Below are positions 10,545-22,923 of a stretch of 64,000 bases of DNA, piece by piece. This DNA comes from Phragmites australis (lineage: Eukaryota; Streptophyta; Magnoliopsida; Poales; Poaceae), in contig NC_084925.1 of NCBI RefSeq assembly GCF_958298935.1, positions 12,955,001 to 13,019,000 of the forward strand, in the 5' to 3' direction. Made by a program: the position numbers and the translations under genes. Positions within the stretch are counted from its first letter, which is position 1, and the number at the start of each line of letters is the position of its first letter. The notes under the pieces are model-generated. The model saw only the letters and a list, made by a program, of their open reading frames with translations. It was not told the DNA's origin and made no database searches.

Positions 10545-11975
10545 TGTAGCCCCTGTGTAGTGAAAATGGCTTCATTAGGCCATGATTGTGATTTTGGTGA
10601 TTAATGATAATATAGCCAATGGGACTAACATGTTTCTCAAGAATATATATTAGTAGGTCTCGTGGATGCAATACATGAAGAAGCCAGTTTAATCGGGACA
10701 AAGTTGAACTAAATTGGAGAAGTCCCAGAAAGATTTGCCTCACCAGATGATCCGGTGCTCTGGGTGTTTGAACTCACTGTAGTATATTTGTCAAATAGGG
10801 GAGAGGCTTAAAGACATCACTGGAAGGTGCGGTATTTGAGCAGAGTGCTCACTGGAGAAATTCTTCTAGAGAAGGTGTTGTGCTGAAGAATGAAGGTTAA
10901 GCCTGATCGGATAGTCCAGTGATTAGTGGGAGTTGCACTGGAGCATTTCCAGAGAAAAGAAGAGAAGGCTCAACCCACCGGATGGTCCAATGTTGAGAAG
11001 TATGAATGCACCAGAGCATTATTACCAGAGAAGGATGCAGCAACTGAAGATCAAAGGTTCAACCCATCGGATGGTCCGGTGTGAATGGAATGAACACCGG
11101 ACAATACAACTGACAATGAACAATGCAAAGAAGCAGAACGAAGTTCAAGGCATCGGATGGTCTGATGATGAAGGTTGTGCACACTGGAGCATTACTTTCA
11201 GAGAGGGTTGCATTGGCTCGATTGGTTGAAGTCAACTCACCGGATAGTCCAGTGATGAAGTGATGTGCACCGGATACATACACTGGAGAAATTTACACAG
11301 AGAAGAAGGAAATACTCGAATGATTCGGGGTAACTCACCAGATAATCCGGTGATGAAGATGAAGTATACACCGTTGTGTTCGGTATCCACAAAGGCTTGA
11401 GTGGGGTTTCAACAGCTAGTTTGTGAGAGTGTACTCACTGGATGATCCGGTGTTAGTACTAGTGTTCTAACTGGATCATCTAGTGTTAACAACTTTTCTG
11501 AGCCGTTGAGTTAACGGTTAGTGTGCGGGTTTGAGGCTATAAATAGCCACCCACTCGGCCATTTGAAGGTGTTGGAGTCCAGAGAAGTTGATGTACACCT
11601 GAGAAGACATCCAAGCCACCAAAATACTTAAAGTGATTATTCAAGTCAATTAAGCACAAGATTAGTGAGTAATTAGTACTTATAGGCCCCGAGAGAGCGT
11701 TGGTAGGTGATTCCTGCCTAGAAAGTGGATCAAAAAGTGATCCAACCTTGTACCAAGTGGTACGTCAGCACCTTAGAGTCTTGATGACTTGGGGGCAAGC
11801 TTCTTGACCCTTCAACTTGATGTGGAGCGACGGTAAGGCGATTGTGCAGGGACGTGGAGACCCTTGCCTTGGTGGCTCAAGCTCCGAAGTGATCACAACA
11901 GCAAGAAACCAGAAGAAAGGCTAGTTGTGAGACCTTGCCTTGGTGGCTTTATGGCTCATCCGAGTGGAGGATTCG
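10545..11975 (+). mobile_element. LTR-like block with CCGGAT/ATCCGG repeats
   Basis: The block begins TGTAGCCCCTGTG and contains the run GGCCATGATTGTGATTTTGG, which I recognise from LTRs common in panicoid genomes. From about 10745 to 11490 it has a dozen or so degenerate copies of a palindromic motif near CACCGGATGGTCCGGTG. A TATA box (GGCTATAAATAGCC, about 11535-11548) follows. The downstream part has a duplicated CCTTGCCTTGGTGGCT (about 11860 and 11930). Boundaries are estimates; no partner LTR or target duplication was identified. Confidence 0.55.
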
Positions 11976-14223
11976 TGTCACACCCCAAAATTCCGATTTT
12001 GGGTTGTGAGCATTTTAAAATATAAAATAACATTTTTCCTGGAATTTTAAAGCTTTTCCAAATTTTTTAGTTTAAAAAGAATTTGTTTTGTGTGAAAAAA
12101 ATGTATTTATAAAATATTAGAATAGGTTAAGGAGTTTCAAGGTTGGATAAATCTTTGTTCTATTTTTTCCAATATCATCCAAAAATCTTCCGTGGACAAT
12201 CTCATCTCACGTCCTTTTGATCCAACCCAATGTGCACTGCCTTCCCTCAATGTTTTTCTTTCTAGCATGTGGCTCCAAACTAGCAACATGCCATCAACCT
12301 TGTATCACGTTGGATTGCAAGCTGGATGGCCCACATGTGTGCTAAAGTTAGCCTAAACTAGCTCACTTGTATGTGCATGTACTTGATCGTTTTCATCCAC
12401 CTCCAAACTACGTCATCCCTTCGCCTAGCAGCCATGGCCGGTCAACTAAGCTCGAGTAAGTGCACAATCAAAATGCATTGATATCCATTTATCCTCTTTC
12501 AATTCCCAGTAATTCAGAGTGGAAACTGCCGCTTTAATGGCCATAATGGCATTGAAGTCGACCACCATTACTCCTCGTCACCAGTTTTGTTTTCTCATAT
12601 AGTTTCGGAGTTCAAGATGTCCTCAAATGCAAATCTTGACAATACCAAAGTTATAGGTCTCGTTGAGGGCTTCAATTTGCACATATGGAAGTCCCCATTT
12701 GGATAATGGAGCTAGGAGTTATGGCCCCAAAAATCAGTGTTGCACAAATTGGACTCAATTCAAACAATTTCTCTTGTGAAGCATTTTTGAAAATCAAGAT
12801 GGCGTTTTCAGAAGTTTCAATAAATACCAAAGTTGTAGATATTTTCTAGTACTACAAGATAAAGTCCAATTTGGAGTTCTAACAGTGAAGTTATCATCCT
12901 CAAATTTGAGCTGTTCGTTTCCTCTTCCACCTCTGGTTGTTTCTCCTCCCCAATCAATTCCGAAACCGACGGCTTTAACTCCGACGTTGTCCCTCTCCTT
13001 CCCTGTGCCTATAAAAGGAGCCCTCTAGGCTACTGCAAGCTACACGCCACCACTCCACCACGCTGTCAGGCTGCTGCCATGGCTTGTCGTTCTCGTCGCA
13101 ATTGCAGTTTTCATCTTCAAGACCGGCGAAGCGCCGCTGCACTCGATCCCCGCCTCCGGTAACCCTCGGACCGCATCTTCGCACCCAGAGGACCACGCTG
13201 CCACCAGGAACCCGTCTTCGACCTCGCCTCCACTCCCCGTTCTCCGGAGAAGTGACACACTGAGCCTCTTCGCTGATCGCCGCCAAGCTCCGTCACTCCG
13301 GCTCCTCACTGCACCTCTGACCCGACCGCACCTGCCTTCGTCTTCACCAAGGTGATGCGGTGCTGAGATGTCTCCTCCCTTCTGTCCCCGACCACTGGAG
13401 CCATGGCCTCGCCAACCGCCTGTGCCGCTGGACTGTCAATGACAACTCCACCAACCGGGGTCACCGTCACCATCCATTGCGCTGGTCGCTGCTCGTCTCC
13501 GTCCATGACGCGCGTCTGTGTCGCCCGTCTCCACACCATCACATGTCTAGTCGTCGTCTCCACTTGCCACGTCACCGATCTACGCGTCTCCACACCGGCT
13601 ACCCATCTCCACGCACCTGGACACCAACGTCCGTCCACGCGTGTCACCTGGATTGTGTCGTGTCGCCTTCCACGTGCATACAAATCCAGGCACGCGCATT
13701 GTTCGGCTCCTCCACGCATCGACCGTCCTCCACTAGTCTCTGTGCGCCTGGATCTGCCCATGCAGCATGTCCTCCCATGTGTCCCAGTGATAGTTCCTCC
13801 TGTGTGTCACGACGACTACCGGCCGTCATCGATCCGCACTTCGCCTCCACGCATTTGCACTAGTCCCTGTCACCCTCTCCACTCGATACATGCCTCCTCG
13901 GGCCACTCTGTCGACGTATCTGGATGCCTTCACGCGCCATGCCTCCAGGTGTCTTTGGCCTCTACCTTGCTGGTTTGTCCACACATTGGATGTCCTCACG
14001 TGTGCGCCTGGCTGCCTCTAACCACATCAGCACACCTTCACATGTCCTGGCTGTATCGACCACGTCATCAGCTCGACCATGCACTGGACCATCTGCACGC
14101 CCTCGACCATGGCAACACCTGGGTTTGTGGCGCCCTACGGACGCCTTCACGCGCCACAGCTCAGCTGCCCCATCCACACACCCCGACTATCGCCAGTTCG
14201 TCATTGCCTCGACCACTCAGAAC
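11976..14223 (+). mobile_element. LTR-like block starting TGTCACACCCC, with C-rich downstream part
   Basis: It begins TGTCACACCCCAAAATTCC, the TGTNACACCCC start frequent in grass gypsy LTRs. An AT-rich part is followed by TATAAAAGG at 13010-13018, then a C-rich region (13040-14220) with long overlapping open frames on both strands. Those frames are Cys/His/Pro-rich with no domain and look like composition artefacts rather than genes. The 3' boundary is not seen; the same style of sequence continues at 15939-16744 and 18233-18660, interrupted by two later insertions. Confidence 0.45.
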
Positions 14224-14559
14224 CACTAGAGAAATCATTTGTACAGACGGTTCAAAAACCCTGTGCAGGACGCTTTTTTGAATCGTTAGTGGTAAAGAGT
14301 TTGTACAAATCAAATTTGTAGAGAAGAGTTTTGAACCGTCTATACAAAATATTTATACAGATGGCTCCAATCACGAGCCGTCTGTAATATGGAGTATCAC
14401 AGACGGCTTGAAGTTTTGAGACATCTATGATATAGTAATAGTACAGATGGCTCCAATAACGAGCCATCTATACTATGGGATGGTACAGACGGCTTGAAGT
14501 TGTGAGACGTCTGTACTAAGAAAAAACAAAAAAATTATTTTGCGGTTAGTCGTTGATGC

Positions 14560-14680
14560 TCTGGCTCATGATCCTGGCCACGGCAAGATCATTGATGGCC
14601 GGAGGGACGAGCATGCTGCTCTCCAGCAGCGCGTAGGCCTTCTCCCTACCATCACTGACCGTGATGGCGCCGTGGAAGTC
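14560..14680 (-). pseudogene. Captured gene fragment, terminal exon (unidentified)
   Basis: On the minus strand an open frame reads HDFHGAITVSDGREKAYALL, then LESSMLVPPAINDLAVARIM, and ends SQSIND before a stop. It looks like real coding sequence: balanced composition and good codon use. I do not recognise the family. It lies inside the CACTA element, so it is probably a transduplicated piece of a host gene. Confidence 0.45.
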
Positions 14681-15148
14681 ATGCCCTACTTCCAAGGGGC
14701 AGTATTGGTCTCCTCTCTGACATTGTTACAACCATTCTTGCAAGGTGCTAAAAGTAATAACAAAGATGAATAATAACAGGTGTTGCAACATCAAACTCAT
14801 TGTTTTGCTGCTTGCAAGGTCATGAGGGGTAGTATTTGTCTCATCTCCGACATTGTTACAACCATTCTTCATCTCAGGATCTCCTCCAGTCTTCGCCACC
14901 ACTGGCTCTATAGGCTCCACAGGATCAGATTCGCGGTGAGTCCCTCCCACGGATTCATCAACCAACCCAAGATGAGATATGTTGAGCTCTTTTGTTGAGT
15001 TGGCAGCAGTGTTTTCCGAAGGCATGCCCTTCCCATCTGAACCACATAAACACATAAGAGCGCGTGAGGAGATGGCATAAGAATAAGAAATGTGAATAGA
15101 ACTAGACAAACAAGATGAATCTGGGGGAGTCAGATTCGAAGATCATGT

Positions 15149-15221
15149 TACCGTTCTTGGCCATCTCGTTGAGGAAAGGCAACAGCCTCCGGTACCCGAA
15201 CGAGCCCAGGTCGTGCACAAG
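15149..15221 (-). pseudogene. Captured gene fragment, internal exon (unidentified)
   Basis: On the minus strand an AG at the left and a GTAACATG donor at the right bound an open reading frame: VFPRSKLVHDLGSFGYRRLL then PFLNEMAKN. The strand matches the 14.6-kb fragment, so both may come from the same host gene. A further open minus frame at about 15305-15400 (ESAPQEAVSANELERKRMS) may be another exon. No family recognised. Confidence 0.45.
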
Positions 15222-15938
15222 CTTGGATCGTGGGAACACCTGATAGATCCAATGGGAAACCAAGTTAGAGGTCAGATGGTGGAATCACAGAGAGTCAAGG
15301 CAAGGAAGAGGTAGCATCAAGATCAAGAAGACTCATCCGCTTCCGCTCTAGTTCATTGGCCGACACGGCCTCTTGTGGTGCGCTCTCAATAGATTTGGGC
15401 TTCGCGGCTGCGGCAGCAGCGCATACGAAGAGGAGTCGAGGGAGGCGGAGGCGGGTAGGACGACGCGGTGGAGGTCCTTGATAGAGACGCCGCCACCACT
15501 TTAGAGGAGGAGCTCCATGTGGCGGCGGGAGATGGCGGTGCCCCTGTTGAGGTTGGTGTGGGGCGCTCTAGATCCGACGGAGATGGAGATGGGGATGGAG
15601 GGGGCCAGATCTGAGTTTGCTTTGAGGTTGGTTCTGGGGTCAATGAATGCATAGGGCGTTACGCCTGTCAAATATAGTGCGAGACGCTCAGTTGAGATTG
15701 GAACCGTCTGTACTTTGGTATTTGTATAGACGGTGTCATTTGGGAGCCATCTGTATTATTAGTACAAGCGGTTCCTAAATGGGAACCGTCTGTACTAAAG
15801 CATCCCACTCCATGGAAACTACTCTTGTCAGTTTTTCAGACGGTTATAGTTTGGAACCGTCTGTAATACCATTTACACAGACAGCTCTGAATAGACATTT
15901 GTACATGGACATCCCACTAAATCATTTCTGTAGTAGTG

Positions 15939-16744
15939 TGGGATGCCTCCACCATGACCTCCTTGCGCGTCCTTGGTCTGATCAGTCGACCGAGTGTACC
16001 TCTTGGCCAATCGGGCGTGGCTCCCATCCTCCTCGAGTATACGCATCTCCCTCTTGAGAACCGAGGTGCCGCTGTGTCGCCTTCGGGCCACAGTACTGCT
16101 GCCCGTGGTTGTGCCTCCGTAGCACCGCCGCGCCTTCCATGGCGCGGTCTAGTTGAATGGAGGGTCCCGCCATCACCCTACATCGCTGTCCCTGCGCACC
16201 ACGATGCTTTGGCCTACCGATGTTGCTCTCTCAACACGTCATCTCCTCAGTCATCGGCGCCCTTGGTCTTCGTCACGGTGTTTGGGTGTTCTTCATTGAC
16301 TTCTTCGAGCACCGCTGCCATGCTCTCGGACATCGACGTTGCCGCTACAGGCCGCTGGTTTCACCTCTACTGTTTTTGTCCAACACAACCTCTTCGTCTA
16401 CCTCGGGAACCGCGGGCTGCATCAGCACCTTCTTCTCCTCACCACTCTACGCTCCGCGACCGTTTAGGCCTTCCATGCTGGTCCCTCAGACACTAGCGTA
16501 TGGTTGGGCTCTCCACCTTCGTGCGCCCGGTACCGGCAACACCGTTGCATGCCTTCATCCCCGACGTGTTTCTAGGCTTGGTAAGCCCAGTGCTCACCTT
16601 GTTCTTGATGGTCTTGACCGCGTCGACTTCGGCATCAACCTCATCCTCGACGACTGCCTCGTTCATGTCACTGTCTTCTTCCCTCGAGCCTCCTTGTGCC
16701 CGTCACCATGACACCCCTTGCGCCCGTGGCTTCATGTGCGGCTC
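15939..16744. other. C-rich sequence between insertions, no gene supported
   Basis: C/G-rich sequence with overlapping open frames on both strands, none with a domain. It continues after the solo LTR at 18233. It is probably internal or LTR sequence of the same older repeat that starts before 14224. Confidence 0.4.
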
Positions 16745-18232
16745 TGTTGGAGGATTAACTCCTGTCGCAGGGATCCCGAGAGACCCCTTTTTAGAGATTC
16801 GGCCGGGGGGATGATCCTGAATAAGTTCGTCGTAGAAATAATTGGAATGAATGCAACGGCCGGTGGGGGGGGGGGGGTGTCGACCTAGTGCAAGAAGAAG
16901 TAAATGCACCGGAATTTAGACAGGTTCGGGCCGCACGGGGGCGTAACACCCTACTCCTGTATGGATGCTATAACTGTCCTCAGGAAGTCCCTCAAGGATG
17001 TTGCTGGTTACAAGGATGTGGGCCTAACTAAAAGCTTGAGGCTCCTTGTTCTTCGGCTGGAACTGTGCTCAGCCTTGCTCACAGTGTCTCTCTTACGCTG
17101 TGTTCTTCGTCTTGTTCTTCAGGATGGCTCCTCGCTGTGGTTGGTCTTTTTTGTTCTCGTTCTTGTTGGTTCGTATCTTGGTCCTCTTGCTTCTGTGTTG
17201 CCGGCTATTTTAAGTACTCGCCGGCCACGACATGCCCCGAACAGAAAAGAGGGGGCTCGAGTTCCGAGACGCCATAAATGGAAAGGGCGTCATCATTTCT
17301 TCTGGGTGAAGTGACCGGGGGTGGAAAATGCGTCGCACGCCCGGTCGCCCGTCACCATAAATGCCCTGGCAACGGGCGCCGTGGAGAGGGCCCACCAGGC
17401 AACCGCAGAGCAACCCGGCGTGCTCGCCTTGTCTTGTTCCCCTGCCACAGCAGTGCAGCAGACGAAACTCCTTGATCCTCACGACGTTATCCCAAGACAA
17501 GCCGGATGGCACGGGATGAGATCTATGCAATTAATGACCCCACGCCTCTCTGCCAAAATGTGGCAGGAACTGGCGCTGAGCGCGGCGGGAGCAGTTGGAG
17601 GTGTTAGGCCATGCACGCTCATTAAATGCGGCCTCGGACCTCTGGCGGGTTGACACCTCTTTGGCAGGCCCCTTGGGGGCCTTTCTGGGTTGTCGGGGTA
17701 CCGAGTGCTCGGGGGTACTGTTCACATCTCCGAGCACTCTCTCCCGAGCACTCTTGCACGAACCTTCGGGGAACCGAGTGCTCGGGGGCTGCCACGTGCA
17801 GCCCCGAGCACTTTCTCCCGAGCACTCTTGCACGAATCTTCGGGGAACCGAGTGCTCGGGGGCTACCGCGTGCAACCCCGAGCACTCTCTCCCGAGCACT
17901 CTTGTATGGATCTTCGGGGAACCGAGCGCTCGGGAGCTGTCGCACGCAGCCCCGAGCACTCTCTCCCGGAACTTAGCTCTTCTGATCGTCGGGGGACTAG
18001 GGTGCTCGGGGGTGACCGGGCACCTCCCCGAGCACTTTCTTCCCGGTACTCGGATTCCGTGGATCATCGGGAACTGGGGTGCTCGGGGATCACTGACTGT
18101 GGCCCTGAGCACCTTCTCCCAGGACTTGAGCTTTTCTCATCCTACAGGAGAGACCTCGCGGGGTGGCGCCATGTGGCGGATGGCTGGCCTGGTCTCGGAA
18201 TTTAGGGATCCCTGGTTTCTGATACACCGACA
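16745..18232 (-). mobile_element. Solo LTR with GGCTC target duplication
   Basis: The block starts TGTTGGAGGATTAACTCC and ends CTGATACACCGACA, matching the ends of the LTR at 3055-4627. It is flanked by a perfect 5-bp duplication GGCTC (16740-16744 and 18233-18237). No internal sequence or second LTR is present, so it is a solo LTR, normally the product of unequal recombination between two LTRs. It differs from the 3055 LTR at many positions and is older. A poly-G run (16866-16877) lies inside. Confidence 0.9.
17690..17965. repeat. ~74-bp tandem repeats in the solo LTR
   Basis: Four diverged units begin near 17690, 17762, 17836 and 17910. They correspond to the array at 3943-4442. Only the second keeps an intact CACGTG core (near 17793); the others read CGCGTG or GCACGC at the same place or are rearranged. 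Confidence 0.8.
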
Positions 18233-18693
18233 GGCTCCCTCGACCACGACAACCCTGACTTGGCTATGTTGACCATGGCTATCTCACGCACGACATCCAG
18301 GACCACGGCTACTCGCCTTGCTCTCGGCTACATCGACATTAGGCACAAAGGGCTATCATATGCATAAGCAACTCGTTGGTTTCTCCAATCACAATATTTG
18401 CATCATGCTGTTTCGACTGTGGGGGATGTCATTCATCTTTCTCTCTAGTCTCATCGTCTACGATTGCTTAACATCCAAGCCATCTGTACTCTATATATTC
18501 CGCCCTCGAGGCTCAATGCAATACATCGACCACATTACAGTAATCCTCATATTTTTTTTCAAAAAGTATGGTTTACTCTTTCCTTTCCTTATCATCTTTG
18601 ACATGTTCGTGCAGTGATCATCAAGAAAGCTGCTAGGGGAAATGAAATCAATTTGATGTCAAGCTGAAAAGTGATGTAAGGCTAGGAGCAGAT
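18233..18693. other. Repeat-derived sequence, no gene
   Basis: Continuation of the C-rich host repeat, becoming AT-rich after 18340. Nothing recognisable apart from the open frame 18318-18617, which has no motif. Confidence 0.35.
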
Positions 18694-19313
18694 TGTCGAA
18701 TATCTAACTATGGGGTATATGCGTATAAGGAATATATCATATACAGACAGGTTATGTAATACACGTATTAAGAAGCTTTAGATATCACGGAACCGAATCA
18801 GCGGTACCTGATACACCCGGAATCAAGGAAGTGCATATCAGGAAGGTTTCGATTGGTTACCTAACTCGATATGATTAGTACTCAAAACAGATTTATCTAC
18901 TTGGATGTCAAGAAAGATAACTCCCTATCGATCACGGCTGGATAGGAGTCAGTACCTTACCCCTATATAAGGTGAAAAGGTTGGGGTGGGGGGGGGGAGG
19001 AAAATGGGACGAAAACACAAGAAGAAGAGAGAGAGAACTCGAGGCAAGCATCAAGACCTTAGCAGAGAAGATACTCGACGACTTTAGCTTTAGGTTAGAT
19101 CAGATCTGATATATTCTCTGTAATAGATTTAGCCTCATTGCTTGTACTCGAGATCATCAATATACGATAGCAACACCCCCACAGGACGTAGGGTATTACT
19201 CCAATCGGAGGTCCGGACCTGTATACATCGATTGTCTCGTCTCATGATTAATCCCTACACTCGAAGGTATCCAGTCAATTTATGGACACATTGTCAGGAA
19301 CTAATCTTCGATA
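18694..19313 (+). repeat. 5' LTR of a Tat-type element (plus)
   Basis: Starts TGTCGAATATCTAACTATGG and matches the LTR at 2735-6811 in inverse orientation. It has a CCCCTATATAAGG TATA box (18964-18970) and a block GACGTAGGGTATTACTCC near 19185 that recurs in related LTRs. The 3' boundary (near CTTCGATA) is set by homology with the other copy. The gag region follows directly. Confidence 0.75.
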
Positions 19314-19359
19314 ATCGAAGCGTCAGGTAGGGGCCTTCTTCTGCTTTGCAGGATTAATC

Positions 19360-21770
19360 ATGTCTCGGGTTCACGTTTACGTCAGATTCTTCGACGATGG
19401 CTTCTACGACCACTTTGAGTCGAAGGCGGATAGCTTTGAGTCCCTCTCGTTGACTTGGAGATCATCTTCGAAACCATGGTTTTCCGTTGGGACGGCCAAG
19501 GTGGACTGATCCATACCGGTACCCTCGAATTCAGACCAGCGGATGCGTACCGTGAGGTGGGACATCTCGAGTGGGATCCCGCGAAGCCTAATATTCTCCA
19601 CTGCATAGACACCAACAATCGAATAGATCGATTCGTGTATATGGCTAGAAGCAACGACCCCCCAACGACTGACCCAATGGTGATAGATCAAGAGGCCGTA
19701 GTTGACCACGGCACGAAAATTCCCAAAGATCCGGCGATAGCTGTTGCCACCAACGGTACCAGCGCCGAGTTACCACCAGAAACATCCGCAGTTGGAGCTT
19801 TGCAGACCACGGGTCTCTCCCGGCGACTTTCGGTGGGTACGCCTCTGCCCATGACGACTCACGGCTCAAGGGAGAAGCTCCCTCCGAACAGTCACCATGA
19901 AGCCTCATCGGCTCGACCACCACTGAGCCTTGGTAATGACGTGTTCAATACTCCGGACGCTAACATACTAGGAGCGCATCTGATCCTTCAATCCCTTCCA
20001 GCGTTAGATGCGGTGAATGTGCTAACTCCTATGGTCAATCAAGTCAAGACCCTACTCGATGCAGCTCATATCCAAGTTGCTCAAGCAAATAATCCCAGCA
20101 ATTTCAGGCCCCCAGTCGGTACAGTCCCGGCTCGAGGAGCCACAAGCAGGAACGCTCTCGAGTAGGGGAATCTCAGATGGGAAGCTCAGGTGGTCGAGCC
20201 CGAACACGACAATGTGGGCTGAACTATAGCTGCCCCATTCATAGGCGCGGAAATCAAGAAGATCTGAGAAATCGAATTCCTCGCAATTGGCATGATCTAC
20301 GGACGATGATCGCTGCTACTATGACCGCAGATCTACAGGATGGGATAGTTGACATGACTCCCCTGCTCGAAGAGGCAGGCGTGATAGTCCCCCATCACCT
20401 CATACTGATGAGTTCGACGGAGGCTGCGAGGCTTTCGTACATGAACTTCGGTCAATTTGGTGGCCCGAAAAGTTTAAAGCGGGACCGATCCAGAAATATG
20501 ACGGGAAAACCAATCCCAACGAGTGGTTACAGATCTACATAACTGTTATTCGAGCAGCCGGTGGTGACAATCGAGTAATGACCAATTACCTGTTAACTAC
20601 CATTGATGGACCCACAAGGTACTGGTTGCTAAACTTGCCGCCCAACTCGATTAGTTCATGGGCAAAATTTAAGGCTAAATTCATAGCCAATTTCCAAGGC
20701 ACATTGGAGCGCCCAGGAACGAAGAACGATCTCCACCAGCTACACCAAGGCGACAATGAATCTTTTCGAGATTTTATCCGCCGGTTCAGTGACAAGCGTA
20801 ACACGATCCCAGACATCTCCGATGAGTCGGTAATCATCGCCTTTAAACGATGTGTTCAGGACACAGATTTATGTGGAAAGATGGCTACTCGGAAGATCCG
20901 TACAGTCAAAGAGCTTTTCGAGTTAGCCGATAAGTGCGCAAAATGAGCAGAAGTGTAGGTGCGCGCTAAAAACCTTCAATCTAGCAAGGACAAACCTGAG
21001 TCCTCGAAGAGTGGAGGAAAGAAGAACAAACTCAGTGACAAGCGCAAGGGACCCGATACGACTATAGCTGCGGTCGACAGTACCAAATCACGCAACACTG
21101 GGGACAGTAAAGGCCTCAGTCGAGGTGGCGAGAAGTGGTGTCCCATCCTTCGGAGCAACCAGGACGACTTCGACGGGTGCTATGTGTTCAAGAAGAAGCT
21201 TGATGAAAAGATCAAGGCGAACGCTGAGCGTGGCAATAAGCAGGCTAAGTAAAACGTTGAGGGCAGCGAGCCCCAGTTCTATGAGGCAGACCACAACTTA
21301 GTGCACATCTTCAGAGGATCCGCCATGTACGAGTCCTAAAGGTAGTACAAGGCGATCGAGCGAGAAGTCAACTTGGTCCTAACTGGGCCACTCGGTATCT
21401 CAGGTGGTCAGAATAGTCGATCACCTTTGGCCAAACCAATCATCTAGTCGCGATACCACATCCTGGTCGATACTCGGTCATGGTTCAGCCGACCATACTC
21501 AACGTCAAAGTTTCCAGAACTCTGGTCGATGGTGGTAGTTCACTCAACCTCATTTTCTCCAAAACCTTGGACAAGATGAGAATTCAGAGATCAGAGCTTA
21601 AAATAGGAGTCGAGCCTTTCCACGGCATAACTCTCAACTCATCGACCATGCTTCTCGGCCGGATTGAGTTACCGGTCACGTTTGGCACGCCCGACAATTT
21701 CCCACAGAAAAGCTAACCTTTGATGTTGCGTACTTCGAGACAGCGTACCATGCTGGGAGGCCAGTGATGC
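19360..21770 (+). pseudogene. Decayed gag-protease of a Tat-type Ty3/gypsy element
   Basis: An ATG at 19360 opens a frame that soon breaks. Recognisable parts, in different frames: the gag capsid region about 20430-20946 (EKFKAGPIQKYDGKTNPNEW, then ANFQGTLERPGTKNDLHQLH, SFRDFIRRFSDKR); a nucleocapsid-like Cys segment near 21138-21190 (KWCPILRSNQDDFDGCYVF); and an aspartic protease core near 21525 (LVDGGSSLNLIF, where DGG replaces the usual DTG/DSG, as is common in these elements). Homology ends near 21770 just after FDVAYFETAYHA. Stops and frameshifts make it non-functional; RT, RNase H and integrase are absent. The order LTR-gag-protease on plus agrees with the LTR orientation. Confidence 0.8.
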
Positions 21771-22923
21771 CCAACTCTAGGAAGCCGAGCTCACCACCGC
21801 CGTCCTCAACTCTTCCACAGTCGAGCTATCGCAGGGAAGATTGTCGGGAGCTCCTCGTTCCATCCCCAGCCTCAGCTCCATCTTCCTTGTCATGGAAACC
21901 GAGATCGAGGCCCTTCTCCCTCAACTCCGGTCGTGGAGCTCACTCCACCGCCATCGCCAATTCTTCCTCCTCCGGTGAGCCATCAGCCAACTCCACTCTC
22001 CCACATCTTCCACGCTCCTTGGCGCACCTCCTTGACCACTTCTTGTCATGAATCCGTAGCCAACAGTGATACAACCACTATTTCCCCCACCGCCAAGCTC
22101 TGCCGACTGCCATAGAGAGGCTCATCATCGATCGGCCGCTCGAGACCATCTCTGCCTAAGTCGTGGCCGTAGAAAGCTTTGCTGTTACCCTAGCGAGATA
22201 GAGCATGAGCCCCCATTGGCTTCGACCTGTCGCTGGCCTGGACCTCTAAGGGAGCGGCGCGCCACAGTGCTGGCTTCCTCGCTGCGGTCCATGCCGGCAA
22301 TGGGCCGAGGCTAGGGCAGTGCACGCCAAAGATTGAGGCACTCAAGGGGGAGCTCACCGTGGACTTGGACAGGAAGGAGGAGCTGTGGTGCCATGGCGTG
22401 ACAACGTGGTGGGTGGAGGTGCGGCCGGAGTTGGGGAAGGAAGGGTGTGCGGCTTGATTCGGCGAGGAGAGCGGCATAATCTAGTCGGAGAAGCCCCATG
22501 CGACTTTCCCCTTGGGCTCTCGTGGCTTGGGAGGGCGGTGGCCGGCAGTGCGACCTTGAACGGCGGCGACGGTGCGAGCCCAATCTCCGGTTATGGTGCT
22601 CCTCTGCTCGATCCACCGCCACCTTCATGTTCCACTCATCAAGGTGATTCCGTTTTTGTGATTTGGCTGGTGATCTGCTCGGTCCTACGCGAGCTGACGG
22701 AAAAAATGAGGTTAGAACGGATGTTTCTTTCCGGTGTTTTTCCTGTGAAATTGATAGCAAAGGTTTTTTTTCCCCTCCAACTTTCGTACGCCTCAATCGT
22801 ACGAACCAAAGACTGCTACAGTGCCGAATCTTATAGGAACGGGAATCCTACGTTTTTCCCAATGGAATTCCTATGATCCAAAAGGGGCCTAAATCTATTC
22901 GGCCGGAGATGATAAGCTCACAC

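Larger units (their letters stand above)
14224..15938. mobile_element. Non-autonomous CACTA element (ACAGACGG family) with captured exons
   Basis: The left end is CACTAGAGAAATCATTT (14224) and the right end, read inward, is CACTACTACAGAAATGATTT (15938). Both ends carry many direct and inverted copies of an ACAGACGGTTC motif (14240-14520 and 15690-15900), the normal CACTA layout. I see no clear 3-bp target duplication (AAC left, TGG right). The interior holds exon-like pieces rather than transposase. Confidence 0.75.

Noticed and set aside
13306..14281. Long overlapping open frames on both strands (up to 292 codons on plus)
   Set aside because: No domain, biased Cys/His/Pro composition, both strands open at once, and the region is C-rich repeat DNA with a TATA box upstream; best explained as LTR sequence.
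18966..19003. Poly-G run and G-rich stretch as a possible special structure
   Set aside because: A simple homopolymer in LTR leader sequence; similar runs at 16866 and 34690 may be length errors.
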